A stretch of 64,000 nt of DNA, from NCBI GenBank assembly GCA_028023455.1, contig JAQFVV010012985.1:282347-346346 (forward strand). The letters are read 5' to 3'. This stretch comes from Epiperipatus broadwayi. Lineage: Eukaryota; Onychophora; Udeonychophora; Euonychophora; Peripatidae. The notes under the pieces were generated by a model. The model worked only from the letters and a program-made list of their open reading frames with translations. It was not told where the DNA came from and ran no database searches. A program made the translations under genes and the position numbers. Within the stretch, counting starts at the first letter, position 1, and each line of letters begins with the position of its first letter. Positions 58,794-64,000 of the stretch are shown here, in pieces.

Positions 58794-58858
58794 CGAATAT
58801 TGTCACTGTGCATATAGGCCAGCAACACCTGAAAAAGTTGGAGGACATAGGCATATTT

Positions 58859-59130
58859 CCTTTTAGTATCAAGTTATTTCTACCAAAAGCACTCCAACCA
58901 AGTTTAATTCTATGATTAATTTCATCCATTATATTTTCATCTGTATTAATAATCTGACCATATTTGTAACTGTTAACTTCTCTAATTCATCATAAACAAT
59001 CTTTATTTTCATATTTTGAGAAAATCTATTAAACATTACTTTAGTCTTTTAACATTTATCTTTAGTCCTACTTTCCTACTTTCATCTGATAACTCCTGCA
59101 ACATTTACTGTAGCTTTAAAGCATTATTTA
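58859..59130 (-). mobile_element. RTE-like LINE copy 2, continuation (right of Penelope insertion)
   Basis: CTTTTAGTATCAAGTTATTT, AGCACTCCAACCAAGTTTAA, TTCATCCATTATATTTTCAT and AATAATCTGACC follow the order of 44358-44610. Joining 53524 to 58859 restores the RTE order with only the 14-bp duplication extra. The copy is truncated near 59130, before the motif C region. Confidence 0.82.
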
Positions 59131-59230
59131 TATTTCATACATTCTTGTCATTGCAGCTGTTATTATTGTGTGATTATTCATATAGTATACGAACATGGAT
59201 GGGCAGCTCACCAACACGCATTAGTCAGGT

Positions 59231-59286
59231 GGTGAGTTTATAGGCTTTTTACCTCCGTGGTGAGTTTATTGGCTTTTTACCTCCGA
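59231..59286. repeat. 28-bp direct duplication
   Basis: Two adjacent units begin GGTGAGTTTATAGGCTTTTT and GGTGAGTTTATTGGCTTTTT, each ending ACCTCCG plus one base. One internal difference is visible. Confidence 0.9.
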
Positions 59287-59289
59287 CTT

Positions 59290-59875
59290 TAAGAATATTT
59301 TTTTCCAATATATACAATCATGACAGACAAAAATAAAAGTGATATATATAATAGTGAATAACTTTTTCTAGAAAATAACTTTAATTGGAAAAAGTGATTT
59401 AAGGATTGCCCAGTACAGCTACAGACATAACTATCAAGATTTAATCATTCACAGAAGAATTTTTAAAAAATTATCTAAATTCAGGACATATTTATTGCAT
59501 TATTTATAGAAAAAATCTAGAATTTTGATGTATAAAAAAAAACTTAGTAAAGTATTATCAGAATTAGCCATAATAGCTAATTCTTTATTTTATTTACCGT
59601 ACAAAACTGCAGCATTAAGCCAATTACAGAATTGCACTATAATAACATATACAATAATATACATAAATAATAGACGCCAATGATATAAAAAATGATGAAA
59701 ATAATATAATTATATGCCATACTTTTTACAAGATAAGTAACAAATTTTTTAAAGTCTAAAAGAAAATATTTTCTCATTAATAAAATCATGATTATAGGTA
59801 TTAGGCAAACGTAAGCAAAGGTGAAAATTTTAATATGTTAGAGCTGACAAACCTTAGTGTAATGCATAGAGTGGA
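59290..59875. other. No recognised feature
   Basis: AT-rich spacer between the RTE copy and the next LINE. Confidence 0.4.
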
Positions 59876-59949
59876 AGGTATGCGGTTTTATGTAAACAAT
59901 TATTAAACGCACATTTGAAATTTTGTTAGTTAATATACTTCTTTGATTC

Positions 59950-60250
59950 ACAAGATTAGATAATAATTTTAAGATCTCCTCGTTTTTCTTCTAATTGGAT
60001 AGGGATGAGATAGCTGGTCTTTTAATTTAATGTAATTTTAGAAAATTATGTCACAAAAACCAATTCGAATTTTGATAATATCTCGCTTGGAACTGGATTC
60101 CAAACGACAGATCGATGATTCTCCTAAAATTGGCAAAATCTGTGAGATGAAACAACCTTATATTTTGCAAAAACTACTAAATTGTCTACCATGCCTTAAA
60201 ATTACACCCATAATTTTAAAAGCCTTATTTACTACATTTTCAATATGATG
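59950..60250 (-). pseudogene. Jockey/CR1-like C-terminal block
   Basis: The minus strand gives SVVWNPVPSEILSKFELV near 60060-60115, matching the family pattern 'SVVWNP....I..IE.VQ'. SYLIPIQLEEKRGDLKII follows near 59965-60020, matching 'L..LSLE.RR.R.DLI'. The blocks are in different phases and broken by stops. Confidence 0.55.
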
Positions 60251-60430
60251 ATGAAATGATCCATTGCTTGCAAAAGTAATTCCAAGGTCTCTTCTTGAGC
60301 ATCAACAAACTTTATATTATGATCTCTCACCATAATAAGGACAAATTATCATTTTACAGATTTTTTGAATAAGAAACTGTTGAACACTTCTATCCATATT
60401 AATATCTCGATTTTATTATCTACTACCATT

Positions 60431-61450
60431 TCACAAAACTATTGATATCTTTTTTTGTAATAATATGCAATCATTAATTGAGTTTATATTCCTAAAAATT
60501 TTACAATCATCTGCATAACATAAAATACAAAATTCTAAACTCTCTCCCAAATCATCAATATAAATGTTAAACAACAATGGTGCAAGGATACTGCCCTGAG
60601 GTACCCCTATATTACAATAATATGAATTAGAAGAATTATTCTTAAATCCTTTAACATAAGCTGTTCTCTTTCTTAATAAATGATTCAAACCATAACCAAT
60701 TATAGGAAAACCTAATTTATACATTTTGAAAAGCAACCTGGAATGATCCACTTTATCAAATGCCTTGGATAAATCAAAATAAACAACATCTAAACAACAT
60801 TGATTCTCAAAGGCATTAGCAATGTGATCAGTTATTGTTAAAAGATTAGTTTCAGTTGATCTTCCAGGTAAAAACCATGTTGCACAGGAACCAAAATCTT
60901 ATTTATGTCATTAACAATTTTCTTATAAACACATCTTTCAAATATGCGCAACTGTATGAAGCACAGAAATTGGTCTATAATTATTAACATTATCTTTTAG
61001 ACCATTTTTTAAAAATGGGGTATAACACGTGAAAAGTTTTAGAGAGTTAGGAAAAATGAATTTTATTGGAACAATTAAGAATATAACATAAATTAGGAGC
61101 AGCAATATATTCTACCCTTACTTTTACAAATTTAAGAAGGGTATTGCTCATAACCCTGCTATACTTGAATGCTATTTTGGTTCTTCAACCGTGATAATAT
61201 CACTATTGTTGTGAAACAATGGGTATAAGTACTATCGACCAAACATCCTTAAATTAAATTGAGCGGACAGTTGAGAATTATCAGATAATTCCAGAAAAGT
61301 GCATTATGGAAAGTCATCAACACCAAAGATGAAATGCAATACATTGGGATTTTCTTATGGTATTACCAGAGTTTAATAAAAGACCAAAAATTCTTTGGGA
61401 TTATCTAAAACTAGAATTTAGACTTCATGTGCTAATGATTTTGAAAATCA
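60431..61450 (-). pseudogene. Jockey/CR1-like reverse transcriptase
   Basis: In order on the minus strand: NNYRPISVL (near 60970), RIFERCVYKKIVNDI (near 60940), YFDLSKAFDKVDHSRLLFKM (motif A, about 60725-60785) and IGVPQGSILAPLLFNIYIDD (motif B). CYADDCKIF follows (motif C, about 60500-60525). The frame 60751-60431 covers motifs B and C intact. Upstream fragments of 'NPK-FWSFIKL' type at about 61380 mark the linker. Confidence 0.8.
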
Positions 61451-61731
61451 ATTTTACCAAGTAGCTTTAATTTAATCTTCTATAATTAATAAAATTATTG
61501 TAAAAAGTATATTTAAATGTTTTAATATGCTGCTTTGTGATGATACATTACATTCTAATAATTTTTTTAAGTTTATAAAAAAAGAATAGAAAAAAGCTAA
61601 AAATTGCCAAAGTCCCTTATTTTTGATTTGTAAAAATCGATTAGATCATTGATAACTGATTAAAAAGTCCATATTTGTAATTAGCATCTGTTGAAGGGAT
61701 ATCCAGGCTCCAATCAAAATTAAAATTGTCT

Positions 61732-62060
61732 TGGACGGATAAGTATAATCACACTATATAACATCTTTCATACTTAAAGAGTATACCAATAAAATGAAAT
61801 TATTTAACAAAAAGTTGAATAGGTCAAATTGATGTAATCCTATGGAGAAAATTTAGAGATGGAGCATTACGACATTTAATCACAGATGAGTTATTAAGAA
61901 CGTATAATCAAAGTATTCGATTGTAAAAATTTAAGTGAATTATACTATATTTAGATTTAAAAAATTAAAAATTTACACCATACTACTATGTGTTTTGTGT
62001 GATAATGGAAGAAAAACCCTCAAAAGAAACGTTATTAAATAACGCTCGCGAAGATATTAA
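61732..62060 (+). other. Insertion of about 330 bp inside the LINE endonuclease
   Basis: The GDFN block of the LINE occurs twice on the minus strand: LDDFNI at about 62066-62085 and DNFNFDWSLDIPSTDANYK at about 61675-61730. The repeated stretch (about 13 bases, AATTAAAATTGTC versus ATATTAAAATCATC) looks like a diverged target duplication around an insert. The insert contains a plus-strand phrase ILWRKFRDGALRHLITDELL and the head of another, both without recognised family. Boundaries are approximate. Confidence 0.35.
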
Positions 62061-62164
62061 AATCATCAAGGTAATAATAATATTCATTTTTATAATTAAT
62101 CGAAAATTCTTCAAAAGTACAAAAATCAAAGCATCCAAGTCCAAGAAAGACAAATGGCCTTATA

Positions 62165-62480
62165 TAAACGTTCCCTAATAATAGTTTTTATGATGATCAA
62201 GAGAGTATCATATATTGATTCACGAAATCTTGAATTCCAAAGCAGTTTATAAATAGTCCATCTGATGCAGCAATAAAAGTGCCTCCTCTTAAGTGCATTA
62301 AGCATCTATCCCCACGAAAAACTTTATCATCATCCCAAAGTGTATCATCATAAATTTTATCATTTTAACCATGATTCTAACAAGAAGGATAAAATCGTAA
62401 TCTTTAGACAAAAAAAACATTTTATTGATTCAAGTTGGTTCTAAATTCCTCTAATGTTAGCATAAAAACAAGAAAAACCC
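62165..62480 (-). pseudogene. Jockey/CR1-like endonuclease, N-terminal part
   Basis: The minus strand shows FYANIRGI and NQLESIK near 62465, LLESWLK near 62395, then an unbroken stretch NDKIYDDTLWDDDKVFRGD, LMHLRGGTFIAASDG at about 62200-62390, and GNVYIRPF near 62170. This matches the APE pattern 'NIRSL...ETWL...YRKDR..GGG..IA'. It continues as YYYYLDDFNI at about 62066-62100, the GDFN block. Confidence 0.6.
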
Positions 62481-63299
62481 CACCATATTAAGTAAAATTA
62501 ATTAAAATATATATATAACCACTTGCATATAAATATTAATAAATCAATCAAGATATCATTAATTTTGGAGCCAAATTACCGCCGAAGGAAGAAGAAGAAG
62601 AACTTAGAGCCAAAAATCAAATGAAATAAACTCACCGCCTTGTTGTTGCAGGAATAGAAGATAAAAACCAGAAGATATCTATTATTGAACATATTAATTT
62701 TTTCACTTTTATTTCGCTGCTAAGTTGTTTTCCAAAAATGTTTTAATTTCTGCATTGATTCAATTCCTTTCACATAATAGTTAATACTATTATTTATCTG
62801 TTTAAATTATGTTTATTTGTTTACATGACCTTTTTTTCACTTAATAAATTACTAATAATATTGTTAACCTGCTTGATAGAAACATCCTAACCATTCATTA
62901 ACTCATACCAGAATAATTTGATTATTATATCTTATATTTGTTGATACACCTTTAAGTATTACTAATAAAATCATTTATTCGTGAACTGTTTAATATAAAG
63001 CTATAGCTTTGATGAGGATTCTTTCTTTTATCATTTATCACAAACAAATGTTGTTGATGCTTTGGGTTGATTGTTTAAACACTCTCGTTGGGTAACATTT
63101 TTTCTCATTATTCTTTGTAAAGCTATTAACTTTGGAGCACACATTTTCACTATAACAGGAAATATCTTGATTAAGTATTTCTTTATTGTCTTTATCAAAT
63201 TTCACTTATTGAAGTTAAGTCTGTTATTATTTGTTTCTATAGTCAATGCAAGTAGTATTTTTATTTCTCACTGCAGGAAACATCTGTCAAAGAAGGTTT

Positions 63300-63990
63300 G
63301 GAGATAACTTCAGAGCCACCTTTCTAACCTCCATCAAAGTCCATCATGTAGAAATGATTGCTATCTGAATGCTCATGAAATTCACCATTATTGTCATTAT
63401 TCTCAAAATTTTAGGATGTAAAAAATTACTGCATTTCCAGTTAAAGATGGACTTGATTTTATATTACTGGAGATTACAATATTGGTATTATCATTAGAAA
63501 TACGACCTCTCCTTATAAATCACATTGTATTCCTATATTATTGACAGTAATATTTTTATCAGTAATATTTGAATAATTATCACAAATTTTAGCCATATTC
63601 ATTATCAAATTATATATCTCCTGGAAGAGACATAGATTGTAACAATTCAATAGTAAAATTAGATGGATTTATAATATTATTTTCAATACTTTGATGTATA
63701 TTAACAATCTCCAAATTGGATGTTGGTCTAATATCACTATTTAAAAAGCTATCAGTAGAACTGTGACAGTATCTCTCGTGAAAGTCTTCTTTTTCAAAAT
63801 GTTTTTCAACTCAATAATTGATTCACCCTAAAAGATCTTTATTATCTTTTAATTGAATTTCCTCAATAGTCATTTGATCCAATTTAGTATGTAAATTATT
63901 ACATTCTTACACTGAAACCTAAACCAACTGATTTAAAAATTTTCTGCATCAATCTTAGACAACTTTAAACATGAAAGATGAAAATAACCA
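63300..63990 (-). pseudogene. Possible LINE ORF1 remnant
   Basis: Minus-strand broken frames are rich in Asn, Asp and Ser: SDIRPTSNLEIVNIHQSIEN, NPSNFTIELLQSMSLPGDI, SSNIKSSPSLTGNAV, ENNDNNGEFHEHSDSNHF. Its position upstream of the endonuclease in the same orientation fits ORF1 of a jockey/CR1-like element. No zinc-knuckle or other defining motif is visible, so a decayed host exon cannot be excluded. Confidence 0.35.
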
Positions 63991-64000
63991 TGACATATAC

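Larger units (their letters stand above)
53525..58844. mobile_element. Head-to-head pair of Penelope-like elements
   Basis: The minus-strand copy (53525-56044) and plus-strand copy (56097-58844) meet at their 5' ends and form an inverted repeat of about 5.3 kb. The pair is bounded by the 14-bp duplication ACATAGGCATATTT (53511-53524 and 58845-58858) and interrupts an RTE copy, so it behaved as one insertion. Both halves share a TGA in the GIY-YIG domain (54031-54033 minus, 58360-58362 plus), suggesting one mutated source. The 3' ends differ: the minus copy continues about 35 bases further, through CGAAACGTTGAG. Partial and inverted arrangements are known for Penelope-like elements. Confidence 0.85.
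59880..64000 (-). mobile_element. Jockey/CR1-like LINE, nearly full length but decayed
   Basis: Minus-strand order from the window end: ORF1-like region (63990-63300), endonuclease (62480-61690, interrupted), linker, RT (61450-60430) and C-terminal block (60250-59950). The endonuclease-RT-'SVVWNP' layout is that of the jockey/CR1 group. The element may continue past the window end. Stops and shifts occur throughout. The 3' limit near 59880 is approximate. Confidence 0.65.

Noticed and set aside
62005-62070. Apparent first coding exon MEEKPSKETLLNNAREDIK... followed by a GTAATA splice donor
   Set aside because: It overlaps, in antisense, the GDFN region of a minus-strand LINE and its inserted segment; no downstream exon in phase gives more than about 16 further codons.

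Overview
The window is about 64 kb of very AT-rich eukaryotic DNA (roughly three quarters A+T by eye) and looks like gene-poor, transposon-filled animal sequence. The evidence is a GIY-YIG Penelope-like retroelement, several non-LTR retrotransposon lineages (RTE-like, jockey/CR1-like and others), hAT-type miniature elements, tRNA-derived short retroposons, long GATA/GGTA microsatellites, and almost no open reading frame outside retroelements. The LINE proteins resemble those common in arthropod genomes, so an invertebrate, perhaps an arthropod, is my best guess; this is weakly supported. No complete host protein gene, rRNA gene, CRISPR array or bacterial-type operon was found.

Left part (1-16 kb): heavily decayed LINE remnants on both strands (860-1487, 1680-3295, 5915-6590, 8040-9820, 11700-12490, 14780-15295), several palindromic miniature elements (2171-2472, 9970-10076, 10829-10979, 15650-15886), copies of a terminal-inverted-repeat family called P here, and a 784-bp GATA/GGTA microsatellite at 13007-13790 that contains two strings matching Illumina adapter ends.

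Middle part (16-39 kb): a hAT miniature element (16959-17265), tRNA-derived mini-SINEs, a second inverted-repeat family (R), two loci with interleaved inverted repeats (18020-18690 and 36268-36712), a solo LTR with a 5-bp duplication (31755-31899), and a decayed tandem array of about 63-bp units (about 33400-35230). Long stretches here hold nothing I can name.

Right part (39-64 kb): the youngest elements. A nearly intact LINE open reading frame lies on the minus strand at 39390-41400. An RTE-like element (43881-46690, minus) sits inside a foldback repeat (Q). At 53511-58858 two Penelope-like copies stand head to head, flanked together by a 14-bp target duplication, inside another RTE copy. 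A jockey/CR1-like LINE runs from about 59880 to the window end on the minus strand. The most host-gene-like signal is weak: a minus-strand TATA box with an NRF1-like site upstream and a splice donor downstream (48091-48413).

The elements form a layered insertion history (RTE into Q, Penelope pair into RTE, MITE into LINE, mini-SINE into R) rather than a functional pathway. The items most worth following up are the head-to-head Penelope unit with a hammerhead-like motif at one end, the tRNA-like mini-SINE family whose acceptor stem is prolonged by a TGTCA/TGACA closing stem, and the interleaved inverted repeats.
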